Shown here one piece after another: positions 8,345-18,700 of a stretch of 64,000 bases of DNA; the stretch's first letter is position 1; every line of letters starts with the position of its first letter. Made by a program: the position numbers and the translations under genes. The notes under the pieces are model-generated. The model searched no databases and was not told the DNA's origin. It saw only the letters and a list, made by a program, of their open reading frames with translations. The stretch is from Saccharopolyspora elongata (GTDB lineage Bacteria; Actinomycetota; Actinomycetes; Mycobacteriales; Pseudonocardiaceae): contig NZ_SMKW01000033.1 in the NCBI RefSeq assembly GCF_004348985.1, positions 1-64,000 of the forward strand, in the 5' to 3' direction.

Positions 8345-9859
8345 TCATTGGGCGCCATTCGTCGGATTGGTGGTTGGTTCTTTCGACAAAGCCTGTTGTG
8401 CGGCCTGGTCTGCGGCGGTACCGGGGCGGCGTCTGGCGACCCAGCCTTCGATGTTGCTCTGCTTCCCGCGGGCGACCGCCATCGCGCCGGGCGGGACATC
8501 CTGGGTGATCACCGAGCCGGCGGCGGTGTAGGCGCCGTCGCCGATCTCCACCGGGGCGACGAACATGTTGTCCGCGCCGGTCCGGGCGTGTGATCCGATC
8601 ACGGTGTGGTGCTTGGCCACCCCGTCGTAGTTGACGAAGACCGTGGCGGCGCCGATGTTGCTCTGCTCGCCGATCGTCGCGTCGCCGACGTAGGTCAGGT
8701 GCGGCACCTTGGTGCCGTCGCCGATCTCGGCGTTCTTGGTCTCGACGAAGGTGCCGATCTTGCCCTTGGTGCCGAGCCGGGTGCCGGGGCGCAGGAACGC
8801 GAACGGCCCGACCTTGGCGTCCGGCCCGATCTCGGCGCCCTCGCCGTGGGTGCGCACGACCGACGCGCCGGGGTGGATCACGCAGTCGGTGAGCGTGGTG
8901 TCCGGGCCGACGACCGCGCCCTCGCCGACCTTGGTGCCGCCGCGCAGCTGCACGCCCGGCTCCAGCAGGACGTCGCGGTCCAGCTCCACGTCGCAGTCCA
9001 GCCACACCGATTTCGGGTCGATGATCGTGACACCGGCGTGCATCCAGCGCAGCAGCAGCCGGCGGTTGAGCTCGGCGCCGAGGCGGGCCAGTTGCACCCG
9101 GTCGTTCACGCCCTCGACCAGCCACGGGTCGGTGCAGATCAGCGCGCCGACCGGGCGGCCGTCCCCGCGCGCGATCGACAGCACGTCGGTCAGGTAGAGC
9201 TCGCCCTGGGCGTTGTCGGTGGACAGCCGCTTGAGCGCGTCGGCGAGCACTTCCGCGTCGAAGGCGTAGACGCCGGAGTTGATCTCGGTGATCGCCGCCT
9301 GCTCGGGGGTGGCGTCCTTCTGCTCGACGATCCCGGTCACCTGGCCGTCGGCATCGCGCAGCATCCGGCCGTAGCCGGTCGGCTCGTCGACGACCGCGGT
9401 CAGCACGGTGACGGCGTTGCCGGCTTCGCGGTGTTCGGAGAGCAGGGCGCGCAGCGCTTCGCTGTCGAGCAGCGGCACGTCGCCGTAGCTGACCAGCACC
9501 GTGCCCGTGAGGCCGGCCGGCAGCTCGGAAAGCCCGCAGGAGACAGCGTGTCCGGTGCCGAGCTGCTCCTCCTGCACCGCCGTGACGACCGTGCGGTCCA
9601 GGGCGTCGGCCAGGCCGGTCAAGTGCTCGGCCACGGCGTCGCGGCCGTGTCCCAGCACGACCACCAGCGAGTCGGGGTCGAGACCGGCCGCGGCGCGCAC
9701 GGCGTGTTCGACCAGGGGCCTGCCCGCAAGCTGGTGCAGGACCTTCGGCGTCGCCGATCGCATCCGAGTGCCCTCGCCCGCGGCGAGCACGATCGTGCTG
9801 ACGGTTTCCGAAGACGCATCGCTGCGGGAGGAGGGCTGGGCGGTGTCGCCCTGGAGCAT
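8345..9859 (-). CDS. glmU: Bifunctional GlmU
   Basis: A 504-residue bifunctional enzyme that makes UDP-GlcNAc for peptidoglycan: N-terminal uridyltransferase and C-terminal left-handed beta-helix acetyltransferase. Seen are LAAGEGTRM (25-33) with the following TPKVLHQLAGRPLVEH, YGDVPLL, and in the C-terminal half hexapeptide repeats (IGPDAKVGPFAFLRPGT) and VNYDGVAKHHTVIG with the catalytic histidine region. An alanine/glutamine-rich tail follows. Start ATG 9859, with GGGAGAG upstream. It is co-transcribed with prs. Confidence 0.97.
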   Translation of the reverse strand: MLQGDTAQPSSRSDASSETVSTIVLAAGEGTRMRSATPKVLHQLAGRPLVEHAVRAAAGLDPDSLVVVLGHGRDAVAEHLTGLADALDRTVVTAVQEEQLGTGHAVSCGLSELPAGLTGTVLVSYGDVPLLDSEALRALLSEHREAGNAVTVLTAVVDEPTGYGRMLRDADGQVTGIVEQKDATPEQAAITEINSGVYAFDAEVLADALKRLSTDNAQGELYLTDVLSIARGDGRPVGALICTDPWLVEGVNDRVQLARLGAELNRRLLLRWMHAGVTIIDPKSVWLDCDVELDRDVLLEPGVQLRGGTKVGEGAVVGPDTTLTDCVIHPGASVVRTHGEGAEIGPDAKVGPFAFLRPGTRLGTKGKIGTFVETKNAEIGDGTKVPHLTYVGDATIGEQSNIGAATVFVNYDGVAKHHTVIGSHARTGADNMFVAPVEIGDGAYTAAGSVITQDVPPGAMAVARGKQSNIEGWVARRRPGTAADQAAQQALSKEPTTNPTNGAQ

Positions 9860-10202
9860 CAGCGCTCTCCCTTGATCTCTAGATGCGGCTCGGCGGCGTG
9901 GTTCAGCCGTCGGGCCGACGGTGCCTGTTGCGTCCAAGCGGGTGAAGAGTAACCGGCCCGGTACCCCCACGGCTCCGGTGCCCCTGCGCGCCTGTCCGGC
10001 GGATGTGATGGTACCGCCGACCGGCCCTAATACGTGCTCGAAGCCAGCCTTCTAGCTGCGGTTATGTGATCTTCGATGCACTCGGCGCGGTCCGCGGCGG
10101 GCATCGCTGTGGCCGATCACACGGGTGTTTCCGCGCCGACCGAACGGCAGGTCCGGCGGGCGCTGCCCGGCGGGGGAGGCCGCCGGGCAGCACCTGATCG
10201 GG
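9860..10202. other. Intergenic region with terminator of the GGDEF gene
   Basis: 343 bp between the glmU start and the GGDEF gene stop, both leftward. A hairpin at 10162-10191 has 11-bp arms (GCTGCCCGGCG at 10162-10172, partner 10181-10191) and begins 11 nt after the GGDEF stop; it is probably that gene's terminator. The rest should hold the glmU-prs promoter. I see no gene or repeat. Confidence 0.65.
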
Positions 10203-11969
10203 TTAGAGAGCGTCCGGGGGAATCCACACCGAGTGATCCGCCGGGCCCTCGGCCGGCGGGTTGCTCGGCGGCGCGGCGGTCACGCCGGAGAACGCCGAGA
10301 CGCGGTTGCCGCCGCCGCGCTTGGCCTGGTACATCGCGGCATCCGCGCGAGCCAGCACCTGCGCGGCCGATTCCTGCGGGCGCATCGCGACGACGCCGAT
10401 CGACAGGGTCACCCCGTACGAGACCTCGCTCGGCAGGCTGTCGACGGCCTCGGTGGTGCGCTGCAACGCCGCCTCGGCGGCGCCGAGCGTCGCGCCCGGC
10501 AGCAGCACGACGAACTCGTCACCGCCGTAGCGGGCCACGAAGTCGTCGACTCGCAACGTGTCGCGCAAGGTCATCGCGACCGTGCGCAGCACGTCGTCGC
10601 CTTCCGCGTGCGAGCAGCGGTCGTTGACGCCCTTGAACCCGTCGAGGTCTACCAGCGCCACCGCCAGCGGCTGGGCGTCGGGCGCGTTGAGCATCGTCTC
10701 CAGCCGGTCGTCCAGCGCGCGGCGGTTGGACAGGCCGGTGAGCGGATCTTGCAGCGCCTGCCGGGTGATCGCGTCGTGCTTGTGGGTCAGCCGCGAGTTT
10801 TCCAGCCTGATGACCAAAGTGGACAGCCGGGCCTGGCGCATCGCCCACAGCTCGGTCTCCAACTCCAGCGCGTAGTCCCGCAGCGCGGCGGGGCGGCCGC
10901 CGGGGTCGACCAGCTGCGCGTGCTCCCGGGCCAGCGAGATCCGCAGCGTCGGCTCCGAAGTGTCGGTCTCCATGTCGGCGCGGGCATCGGACAGCACCTG
11001 CACCGCCTCGTCGCTGCGATCCGCGCGGGTCAGGCATCGGGACAGCGCGATCGCGACGATGATCTCCTCCCGCGGGTGGATCGCCCGGTCCAGGCTGCGC
11101 AGCACCTCCAGCCGCTCGATGTACTCGATGTGCGGCTGGGCCAGCGCGTGGGCGGCACCGAGCACCGGGACCTGTTCGGCGGCGGGGCGGTCGGACACGC
11201 GGGGGAACAGCGACTCCCGCCACGGGCCCTCCACCGCGACGGCGATCTGCGAGGCGGTGTCGAACCGGGTGTTCGCCTCTTCGTACTGCCCGATGCGCTC
11301 CAGCCGCAGGCCCCAACCGAGCAGCATCCGGCACCGGTTGATCATGTGCACCGCGATCTCGTGCGGGCCGCCGCTCTCCCGGATCCGCTGGTGGGCGCGG
11401 GTCATCACCTCGTCGGCCGTCTCGTAGACGCCGAGCTGGGTGAGCACCAGGCCGATGTCGATCAGCGAGGTGGCCAGCAGCCGCTCCCACGACCGGCGGC
11501 CCAGCGTGCGGTCCGGGACCAGCTCGTCGTCGAGCATCGCCAGGCCGTGCGCCACCTCGGTCAGCGCGCTGTCCTCGCTGCCGCCGATCAGCGCGCGCCG
11601 GCTGCGCAGCGCGTGCGCGTCGGCTTCCAGGACCCTCAGCCCGTGCCGACGGGTGTGCATGAGGAGTTCGTCGAGCAGCGGATCGGCGCTGTCGACCAGG
11701 CCGGGTGTCGCCAGCCGCATCGAGGCGCAATGCCGCAGGAGCTGGCCGACGATGCGCGGCTCGCCGCGCCGCTGGGCCTCGGCGAGCAGGTCGTCCGCCT
11801 CGCGGATGGTGCTTCGCTGGCCGGACGCATCGCTGTGCTGGCCGACTGCGTTGAGTTCGCGTGCGCGCCCCACCAGCCAGGCGTCGGACACCTCGCTCAG
11901 CGTGGTCATCGGGTCTTCGCGCACGGCGGTCGTGTCGTCGCGCAGCGGCGCACACCCCCTGTTCACCAT
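10203..11969 (-). CDS. TPR-containing diguanylate cyclase (GGDEF)
   Basis: A 588-residue cytosolic protein. The long N-terminal part is helical and TPR-like (for example RIGQYEEANTRFDTASQIA). The C-terminal ~165 residues form a GGDEF domain starting at DPLTGLSNRRALDDRL, with an intact active site YGGDEF. RVDD lies five residues before GGDEF and fits the RxxD inhibitory I-site, so an active, product-inhibited cyclic-di-GMP synthase is likely. No EAL domain and no membrane segment. In streptomycetes such TPR-GGDEF proteins affect development; a similar role is inference. ATG 11969 has GGGGAG at good spacing. Confidence 0.9.
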   Translation of the reverse strand: MVNRGCAPLRDDTTAVREDPMTTLSEVSDAWLVGRARELNAVGQHSDASGQRSTIREADDLLAEAQRRGEPRIVGQLLRHCASMRLATPGLVDSADPLLDELLMHTRRHGLRVLEADAHALRSRRALIGGSEDSALTEVAHGLAMLDDELVPDRTLGRRSWERLLATSLIDIGLVLTQLGVYETADEVMTRAHQRIRESGGPHEIAVHMINRCRMLLGWGLRLERIGQYEEANTRFDTASQIAVAVEGPWRESLFPRVSDRPAAEQVPVLGAAHALAQPHIEYIERLEVLRSLDRAIHPREEIIVAIALSRCLTRADRSDEAVQVLSDARADMETDTSEPTLRISLAREHAQLVDPGGRPAALRDYALELETELWAMRQARLSTLVIRLENSRLTHKHDAITRQALQDPLTGLSNRRALDDRLETMLNAPDAQPLAVALVDLDGFKGVNDRCSHAEGDDVLRTVAMTLRDTLRVDDFVARYGGDEFVVLLPGATLGAAEAALQRTTEAVDSLPSEVSYGVTLSIGVVAMRPQESAAQVLARADAAMYQAKRGGGNRVSAFSGVTAAPPSNPPAEGPADHSVWIPPDAL

Positions 11970-12046
11970 CGCTCCCCGGCGGCCCGGGCGGCGCGCTGGG
12001 CCTCACGAGGGGCTGCGCGCCGCGCCGGGTCCGGGAGGACCGCTCG

Positions 12047-12117
12047 CTCCGCCGCCAGGATTCGAACCTGGACCATCGGAACCAAAATCCGAGGTGCTGC
12101 CTTTACACCACGGCGGA
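12047..12117 (-). tRNA. tRNA-Gln (anticodon TTG)
   Basis: On the minus strand, acceptor TCCGCCG pairs with CGGCGGA. The anticodon stem TCGGA/TCCGA encloses the loop with TTG, and the T arm has the TTCGAAT loop. The discriminator is G. Length is 71 nt, and no CCA is encoded. All arms fold cleanly. Confidence 0.95.
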
Positions 12118-12536
12118 TCGGGCGCTGTCTGCCCGCGATGCCGGTTTGTGATCCCCGGCACCGCGGCCCGAGCTTACCGGCCCGGGCCGACAGGCGGTGG
12201 TACCCGGCCGACATCGTGACATGCCCCGGCCGCCGGGTCGGCGTCGGGCTTGCGGGTCCTCGGGCTTCCTCGCGCGCTGGCACGTGAATGGGACGTACAC
12301 CGGCATCCACCGGTTGCGTACAAGATCGCCGCTGTTCGGGTGAACAAGGGCGATTCGGACACGCCCGGAGGCACGCGACACGCCGCAATGTTGCCGCTCG
12401 GGGGTGACGATTCGGCATCGAATAACTTACGCTTGCGTAGGTTACGGTCCCGTAGGGTGGAGGTGTTGCGGGGCCGTGCTCTCCCGGCGCTGACCGCAGT
12501 TTTCCCACCTCCCCAACGCTATTCGAGGTAGTGAGT
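12118..12536. promoter_or_regulatory. Desaturase upstream region with two TACG-N4-CGTA operator dyads
   Basis: Two perfect 12-bp dyads with the same outline, TACGCTTGCGTA (12428-12439) and TACGGTCCCGTA (12443-12454), lie 15 bp apart centre to centre, about 85-110 bp before the desaturase start. The rest of this 419-bp gap must contain the promoter of the leftward tRNA-Gln; I see no gene in it. TetR-family regulators of fatty-acid desaturases bind dyads of this kind, and a TetR gene lies just downstream of the desaturase. Confidence 0.75.
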
Positions 12537-13505
12537 ATGACCGCAGCAACCGAGCGCGTGGCCACGTCAGAGGCCCGCGCCGAGTCCGGGCCGAAGCCCC
12601 TGATCGCGGGTAGCCGACCGTGGGTGGCGCAGCTGTCGGTGTATGTGTTCGTCCTGGTGCCGTTCCTTGCCCTCGTGCTGGCGGTGCCGGCCGCCTGGGG
12701 CTGGGGCCTGGGCTGGGTCGACATCACCTTGGCGCTGGTCTTCTACTTCGCGTCGGGGCTGGGTGTGACGGTCGGCTTCCACCGGTACTTCACGCACGGC
12801 TCGTTCAAGGCCAAGCGCGGGGTCAAGATCGCGTTGGCCATCTTCGGCATGATGGCCGTGCAGGGACCGGCGATCACGTGGGTCGCCGACCACCGCCGGC
12901 ACCACGCCTTCTCCGACCGCGAGGGCGACCCGCACTCGCCGTGGCGCTTCGGCAGCTCGCCCGCCGCGCTGGCGAAGGGCTTCTGGCACGCGCACATGGG
13001 CTGGCTGTTCGAGCGCGATCTGACCAACGAGGACCGCTTCGCGCCGGACCTGCTCAAGGACGCGGAACTGGTGAAGGTCAACCGGCTGTTCCCGCTGTGG
13101 ACGGCCCTCAGCCTCGTGCTGCCCGCCGTGCTGGGCGGGCTGCTCACCTGGTCGCTGTGGGGCGCATTCACCGCGTTCTTCTGGGCCGGGCTGGTCCGGG
13201 TGTCCTTCCTGCACCACGTGACCTGGTCGGTGAACTCGATCTGCCACATGATCGGCGAGCGGCCGTTCAAGAGCCGGGACAAGGCGGCGAACTTCTGGCC
13301 GCTGGCGATCCTGTCCTTCGGCGAGTCGTGGCACAACCTGCACCACGCCGACCCGACCTGCGCCCGGCACGGCGTGCTGCGCGGCCAGATCGACATCTCG
13401 GCGCGCGTCATCTGGATCTTCGAGAAGCTCGGCTGGGCCTGGAACGTCCGCTGGTCCAACGAGAAGCGGCTCGCCCGGATCTCGGTCACCGAGTACAAGG
13501 GCTGA
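12537..13505 (+). CDS. Membrane acyl-CoA (stearoyl-type) Delta9 desaturase
   Basis: A 322-residue integral membrane di-iron enzyme that introduces a double bond into fatty acyl-CoA, tuning membrane fluidity. All three histidine boxes are present: HRYFTH (82-87), HRRHH (119-123) and HNLHH near residue 272. Hydrophobic segments lie around 35-58, 62-80, 98-112 and 175-205. ATG 12537 is chosen because GAGG lies 8 nt upstream; the GTG at 12531 is too close. Regulation is probably through the two dyads upstream. A strong terminator follows. Homologous to mycobacterial DesA3-type enzymes. Confidence 0.93.
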   Translation: MTAATERVATSEARAESGPKPLIAGSRPWVAQLSVYVFVLVPFLALVLAVPAAWGWGLGWVDITLALVFYFASGLGVTVGFHRYFTHGSFKAKRGVKIALAIFGMMAVQGPAITWVADHRRHHAFSDREGDPHSPWRFGSSPAALAKGFWHAHMGWLFERDLTNEDRFAPDLLKDAELVKVNRLFPLWTALSLVLPAVLGGLLTWSLWGAFTAFFWAGLVRVSFLHHVTWSVNSICHMIGERPFKSRDKAANFWPLAILSFGESWHNLHHADPTCARHGVLRGQIDISARVIWIFEKLGWAWNVRWSNEKRLARISVTEYKG

Positions 13506-13522
13506 TCCCCACCCGGTTCGAG

Positions 13523-13556
13523 GTGCCCGCGCGGCGAGATCGCGCGGGCACTTTTT
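13523..13556 (+). terminator. Intrinsic terminator of desaturase gene
   Basis: GTGCCCGCGCG (13523-13533) pairs perfectly with 13541-13551 around a 7-nt loop and is followed by TTTTT (13552-13556). A textbook Rho-independent terminator, 17 nt after the stop codon. Confidence 0.93.
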
Positions 13557-13598
13557 CATCAGGCCTGGACATGCGTGTCGGGCCAGCACCTTAGGGTT

Positions 13599-14273
13599 GT
13601 GCGAGTGGTATCACGGCGACGCGGGCGGACTGCGCCCGAACCCGAGGCGCGGCCGAAAGGGCGCACCGCACGGGTCAGGATGACGGGCAAGGAACGTCGG
13701 CAGCAGCTGCTGGACGTCGCTAGGGCGCTGTTCGCGGAGAAGGGCTTCGACGGCACGTCCATCGAGGAGATCGCGCACCGCGCCGGGGTGTCGAAGCCGG
13801 TCGTCTACGAGCACTTCGGCGGCAAGGAAGGCGTCTACGCGGTGGTGGTCGACCGCGAGATGCGCAACCTGCTGGACCTGGTCGTCTCCGCCCTGTCGGC
13901 GGGGCATCCGCGGGACCTCCTGGAGCAGGCGGCGCGGGCGCTGCTGGACTACATCGACAACAACACCGACGGTTTCCGGGTGCTGGTGCGCGATTCGCCG
14001 GTGGCCAGCAACAGCGGCACCTTCTCCAGCCTGCTCAACGACATCGCGAGCCAGGTCGAGCACATCCTCGCCCTGCAGTTCAGCGCGCGGGGCTACGACG
14101 CGAAGCTCGCCCCGCTGTACAGCCAGGCGCTGGTCGGCATGGTCGCGCTGACCGGCCAGTGGTGGCTGGAGGCGCGCAAGCCGAAGAAGGAGGAGGTGGC
14201 CGCGCACCTGGTCAACCTCGCCTGGAACGGCCTCTCCCACCTGGAGCACAAGCCCCGCCTGTCCACGAAGTGA
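13599..14273 (+). CDS. TetR/AcrR-family transcriptional regulator
   Basis: A TetR regulator whose HTH is intact (ERRQQLLDVARALFAEKGFDGTSIEEIAHRAGVSKPVVYEHFGGKEGVY), followed by an all-helical ligand domain. An Arg-rich extension of about 25 residues precedes the HTH. The GTG at 13599 is an estimate: a TAGGGT-like -10 element lies just upstream, so translation could be leaderless, and starts at 13575 or 13680 are also possible. It occupies the position of M. tuberculosis Rv1019 (between glmU and mfd). The desaturase next door, with its twin dyads, is the obvious candidate target (inference). Confidence 0.88.
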   Translation: MRVVSRRRGRTAPEPEARPKGRTARVRMTGKERRQQLLDVARALFAEKGFDGTSIEEIAHRAGVSKPVVYEHFGGKEGVYAVVVDREMRNLLDLVVSALSAGHPRDLLEQAARALLDYIDNNTDGFRVLVRDSPVASNSGTFSSLLNDIASQVEHILALQFSARGYDAKLAPLYSQALVGMVALTGQWWLEARKPKKEEVAAHLVNLAWNGLSHLEHKPRLSTK

Positions 14274-14420
14274 CGCAAGTTCCATTGAAATCGAACCTTC
14301 GATTTCAATGGAACTTGCGGGTTGTCCACACCATCCCCGCGTGTCGGGCGACGACACGCCGGAGGAGTGTGGATGAGCTCTTCGATTTCAATGGAAATCA
14401 GAGGTTCGATTTCCATTGAA
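14274..14420. repeat. Composite palindromic element, copy 2
   Basis: It begins at the TetR stop codon. The first hairpin, 14274-14319, has perfect 22-bp arms meeting at a 2-nt centre. Next is a nested dyad with outer arms TCCACAC (14325-14331) and GTGTGGA (14367-14373) and inner arms GCGTGTCG/CGACACGC (14339-14359). A partly decayed third hairpin (14387-14399 with 14408-14420) contains TTTC-AATG-GAAA and TTTC-CATT-GAAA. It separates convergent genes, like copies 1 and 4. Confidence 0.9.
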
Positions 14421-14439
14421 CTTGCGGGTCACCGGGTGG

Positions 14440-15636
14440 TCAGGTCGTGGTGATGCGGAGGACCTTGTCGTCGGTTCCGTTGGACGTCGTCACGTAGAGG
14501 GCTCCGCCGGGGCCTTGGCGGGCCGCCCGGAGCCGGCCGTGGGTGTCGTTCAGCTCCGGCGGGATCGCCACCTCGTCGATCGTGCCGTCCGGTCGCACCT
14601 CGAAGAGCAGCAGCTTGCTGCCCTTGAGCGCGGTGACCGCGAGCATCCCGTCGAAGCGGCCCCACTGCGAGCCGGTCAGGAACGCTGCCGCGCTGATCGC
14701 CTCGGTGCGATCGCCGGACGACCAGACCGCCTTGGCCGCGTCCGGGAAGCGGTGCAGGTCGGTCATCGGCACCGACTCGTCGTAGCTGTGTTCGGCCCCG
14801 CCGCGCGACGGGTCCCAGCCGTAGTTCCCGCCCGGCCGCAGCAGGTTGATCTCGTCGTCGACGTCCGGCCCGTGCTCCGCGACGAACACCTGACCGCCCG
14901 GCCGCGGCGCGACGCCCTGCGGGTTGCGGTGCCCGTAGGTGTACAGCAGCCGCTCGCGCGGGTTCGGCGAAGCGATGAACGGGTTGTCCGGCAGGGGAGC
15001 GCCGGTGTCGATGTTCATCCGCAGGACCTTCCCGCCGAGCGAGCCGCGGTCCTGCGCGATCGCGGGCCGTGCCGTGTCCCCGGTGCTCACCAGCAGCGCG
15101 CCGTCCTCGGCCACCGCCAGCCGGCAGCCGGAGTGCCGCCCGCTGGGATTCACCGGCAGCCCGGTGAGCAGGTCGCCGACGCGGTCCGCGCGCGAGCCGT
15201 CCTCGGCCAGCCGCCAGGTGATCAGCCGGACGTCGACCGCGGCGCCGTTCTCCTGGTGCGTCTGGCAGGTGATGAACCGCCGGTTGTCGGCGAACGACGG
15301 GTGCACCAGCAGGCCCATCAGCCCGCCTTCGCCCTCCGCGAGCACGTCCCCGAGGCCCGCCTGCACCGGCCGCACCAGCGCGCCTGGCCGGTGATCGGCG
15401 AGCAGGGCCAGCCGGCCCGGGCGCTGCCCGACCAGCGCGGTGCCGTCCGGCAGGAACCCGATGTCCCAGGGGTGTTCCAGCCCGGCCGCTACGACCTCGA
15501 CGCGCAGCGTCGACGGCCCCGGGTCGGCCGTGCTGACCGGTGCGGGCCGATCATCGCTGCTCGCCATGGTGCAGCCGGTCAAGGCCCCGATCAGCGGGAG
15601 AAGCAGGATGATCGCGGCGAACCGGCGCATGGGCAT
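14440..15636 (-). CDS. PQQ-type glucose/sorbosone dehydrogenase-like lipoprotein
   Basis: A 398-residue secreted beta-propeller protein. The N-terminus MPMRRFAAIILLLPLIGALTGC is a lipoprotein signal with a lipobox cysteine. The body matches the GSDH family (AAGLEHPWDIGFLPDGTALVGQRPGRL; LLYTYGHRNPQGVAPRPGGQVFVAEHGPDVDDEINLLRPGGNYGWD). Family members oxidise sugars with pyrroloquinoline quinone, but many actinobacterial members have no proven activity. ATG 15636 is taken because it gives the cleanest signal peptide. It converges on the TetR gene across repeat copy 2, and is divergent from mfd. Confidence 0.88.
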   Translation of the reverse strand: MPMRRFAAIILLLPLIGALTGCTMASSDDRPAPVSTADPGPSTLRVEVVAAGLEHPWDIGFLPDGTALVGQRPGRLALLADHRPGALVRPVQAGLGDVLAEGEGGLMGLLVHPSFADNRRFITCQTHQENGAAVDVRLITWRLAEDGSRADRVGDLLTGLPVNPSGRHSGCRLAVAEDGALLVSTGDTARPAIAQDRGSLGGKVLRMNIDTGAPLPDNPFIASPNPRERLLYTYGHRNPQGVAPRPGGQVFVAEHGPDVDDEINLLRPGGNYGWDPSRGGAEHSYDESVPMTDLHRFPDAAKAVWSSGDRTEAISAAAFLTGSQWGRFDGMLAVTALKGSKLLLFEVRPDGTIDEVAIPPELNDTHGRLRAARQGPGGALYVTTSNGTDDKVLRITTT

Positions 15637-15791
15637 GCGCACAGTGTGACACCGGCCATGCGGTGCGTTCGGGTCGTCGCATTCGTGTCGCACCGGAGTC
15701 GTAGTCTGGAACGCGTCGCCCCTGCGGTCTCGGCGTTCGTCCCGGGCAGGGGTGTGCCCGCATTCGCCATGTCTTGCTGCGAGGTAGCTCC

Positions 15792-18700
15792 ATGAGCCAG
15801 GCCGGTCCCCTGCGCGGACTGCTCGAAATCGTGCTGCGCGATCCCGCCATCCGGCAGGTCGTGGCGGCGGCCGGGCGTCCGCGCCTGGTGCTGGAAGGCC
15901 CTGTCGCGGCCCGGTCGCTGACCGCCGGCGCGCTGGCCGCCGAGGGTGGTGCCGGGCGGCCGGTGCTGCTGGTCACCGCCACCGGTCGGGAGGCGGAGGA
16001 GGCCGCGGCGGCGCTGTCGGACCTGCTCGGCCCGGTCGGCATCGAGGTGTTCCCGTCCTGGGAAACCCTGCCACACGAACGACTTTCGCCCCGCGCCGAC
16101 ACCGTGGGCCGGCGGCTTTCGGTGCTGCGCCGCCTCGCGCATCCCGAGGAGCACGCGCACGGCGCCGTCCAGGTGCTGGTGACCACGGTGCGCAGCCTGA
16201 TCCAGCCGATCGCGCCCGGGCTCGGCGAGCTGGCGCCGGTGCGGCTCGCGGTCGGCGTCGAGCACGACTTCGAGGAACTCGTCGAGCGGCTCGCGTCGCT
16301 GGCCTACGACCGGGTCGACATGGTCGAGAAGCGCGGCGAGTTCGCGGTGCGCGGCGGCATCGTCGACGTGTTCCCGCCGACCGAGGAACACCCGCTGCGG
16401 GTGGAGTTCTGGGGCGACGAGGTCACCGAGATCCGCCCGTTCGCCGTCGCCGACCAGCGCTCGCTCGCGGACTCGCAGAGCACCGAGCTGTTCGCCCCGG
16501 CCTGCCGGGAGCTGCTGATCACCGAGCAGGTCGCCGAGCGCGCCGCGAAGCTCGCCGAGCAGCACCAGACCGACACGCACCTCGCCGAGATGCTGGAGAA
16601 GATCGCCGGCGGTGCCCCGGTGGAGGGCATGGAGGCGCTGATCCCGGCGCTGTGCGAAGGCGAGATGCGGCTGCTGACCGACCTGGTCCCGGCGGGCACG
16701 CACGTGCTGCTCGCCGACCCCGAGAAGATCCACGCCCGCGCCGCCGACCTGGTGCGCACCGGCCAGGAGTTCCTGGAGGCCTCCTGGATGGTCGCCGCCG
16801 ACGGCGGCAAGGCGCCGATCGACCTGGGCGCCTCGGCCTACCGCAGCCTCGCGGAGGTCGCCGAGCACACCCGCTCGCTCGACCTGCCGTGGTGGCCGCT
16901 GACCCAGCTGACCAGCGAGGAGGGCGAGGACGACGACGAGGTCATCCGGCTCGTCCTGAAGCAGGTCGACGCCTACCGCGGTGAGATCGAGCGAGCCTTC
17001 GCCGACCTGCGGGCGCACACCGCCGCCGGCGGCGCGGCGGTGCTGGTGCTGGCCGGTGCGGGCACCGCCCAGCGCGCGGTGCAGCAGCTGCGCGAAGCGG
17101 AGCTGCCCGCGCGGCTGGCCGAGGACGGCCTGGCGGCGGAGCCGGAAGCCGGCGTGGTGACGGTGGTGCGCGGCGGGCTGGAGGACGGCTTCGCGGCGCC
17201 CGGGATCGCGCTGGTGGTGCTCACCGAGGCCGACCTGACCGGCGGCCGGGGCGGCACCTCCACGAAGGACATGCGCCGGATGCCGTCGCGGCGGCGCAAC
17301 GCGGTCGACCCGCTGGCGCTCAAGAACGGCGACTTCGTGGTGCACGACCAGCACGGCATCGGCAAGTACGTGGAGATGGTGCAGCGCACCGTCGCCGGTG
17401 CGACCCGCGAGTACCTGGTGCTGGAGTACGCGGCGAGCAAGCGCGGCCAGCCCGGCGACCGGCTGTTCGTGCCGACCGACCAGCTCGACGAGGTCACCCG
17501 CTACGTCGGCGGCGAGGCGCCGGCGCTGAGCAGGCTCGGCGGCTCGGACTGGAAGAACACCAAGGCCAAGGCGCGCAAGGCGGTCAAGGAGATCGCCGCC
17601 GAGCTGGTGCAGCTGTACGCGGCCCGGCAGTCCTCGCCCGGGCACGCCTTCGGCGGGGACACGCCGTGGCAGCGGGAGCTGGAGGACGCCTTCCCCTACA
17701 CCGAGACCGGCGACCAGCTGGCCGCCATCGACGAGGTGAAGGCCGACATGCAGCGCCCGGTGCCGATGGACCGGGTGATCTGCGGCGACGTCGGTTACGG
17801 CAAGACCGAGATCGCGGTGCGCGCGGCGTTCAAGGCGGTGCAGGACGGCAAGCAGGTCGCCGTGCTGGTGCCGACGACGCTGCTCGCCCAGCAGCACCTG
17901 AACACCTTCACCGACCGGATGCGGTCGTTCCCGGTGGCGGTCAAGGGCCTGTCCCGGTTCACCGACCCGATGGAGTCCGAGGAGACCATCAAGGGCCTGG
18001 CCGACGGCGCGGTCGACATCGTGATCGGCACGCACCGGCTGCTGCAGACCGGGATCCGCTACAAGGACCTGGGCCTGGTGATCGTCGACGAGGAGCAGCG
18101 CTTCGGCGTCGAGCACAAGGAGCACATCAAGGCCCTGCGGACGCACGTGGACGTGCTGACCATGTCGGCGACGCCGATCCCGCGGACGCTGGAGATGAGC
18201 ATGGCGGGCATCCGGGAGATGTCGACCATCCTCACCCCGCCGGAGGAGCGGCACCCGATCCTGACCTACGTCGGCGCCTACGACCAGAAGCAGGTCGCCG
18301 CCGCGATCCGGCGCGAGCTGCTGCGCGACGGCCAGGTGTTCTTCGTGCACAACCGGGTGCACGACATCGAGAAGGTCGCGCGCCAGCTGCGGGAACTGGT
18401 GCCGGAGGCGCGGATCGTCACGGCGCACGGGCAGATGAACGAGGACCGGCTGGAGAAGATCATCCAGGGGTTCTGGGAGCGCGAGCACGACGTGCTGGTG
18501 TGCACCACGATCGTCGAGACCGGCCTGGACATCTCCAACGCGAACACGCTGATCGTGGACCGCTCCGACCTGCTCGGCCTCGCCCAGCTGCACCAGCTGC
18601 GCGGCCGCGTCGGGCGGGCGCGGGAGCGCGGCTACGCCTACTTCCTGTACCCGCCGGAGAAGCCGCTGACCGACACGGCGCACGACCGGCTGGCGACCAT

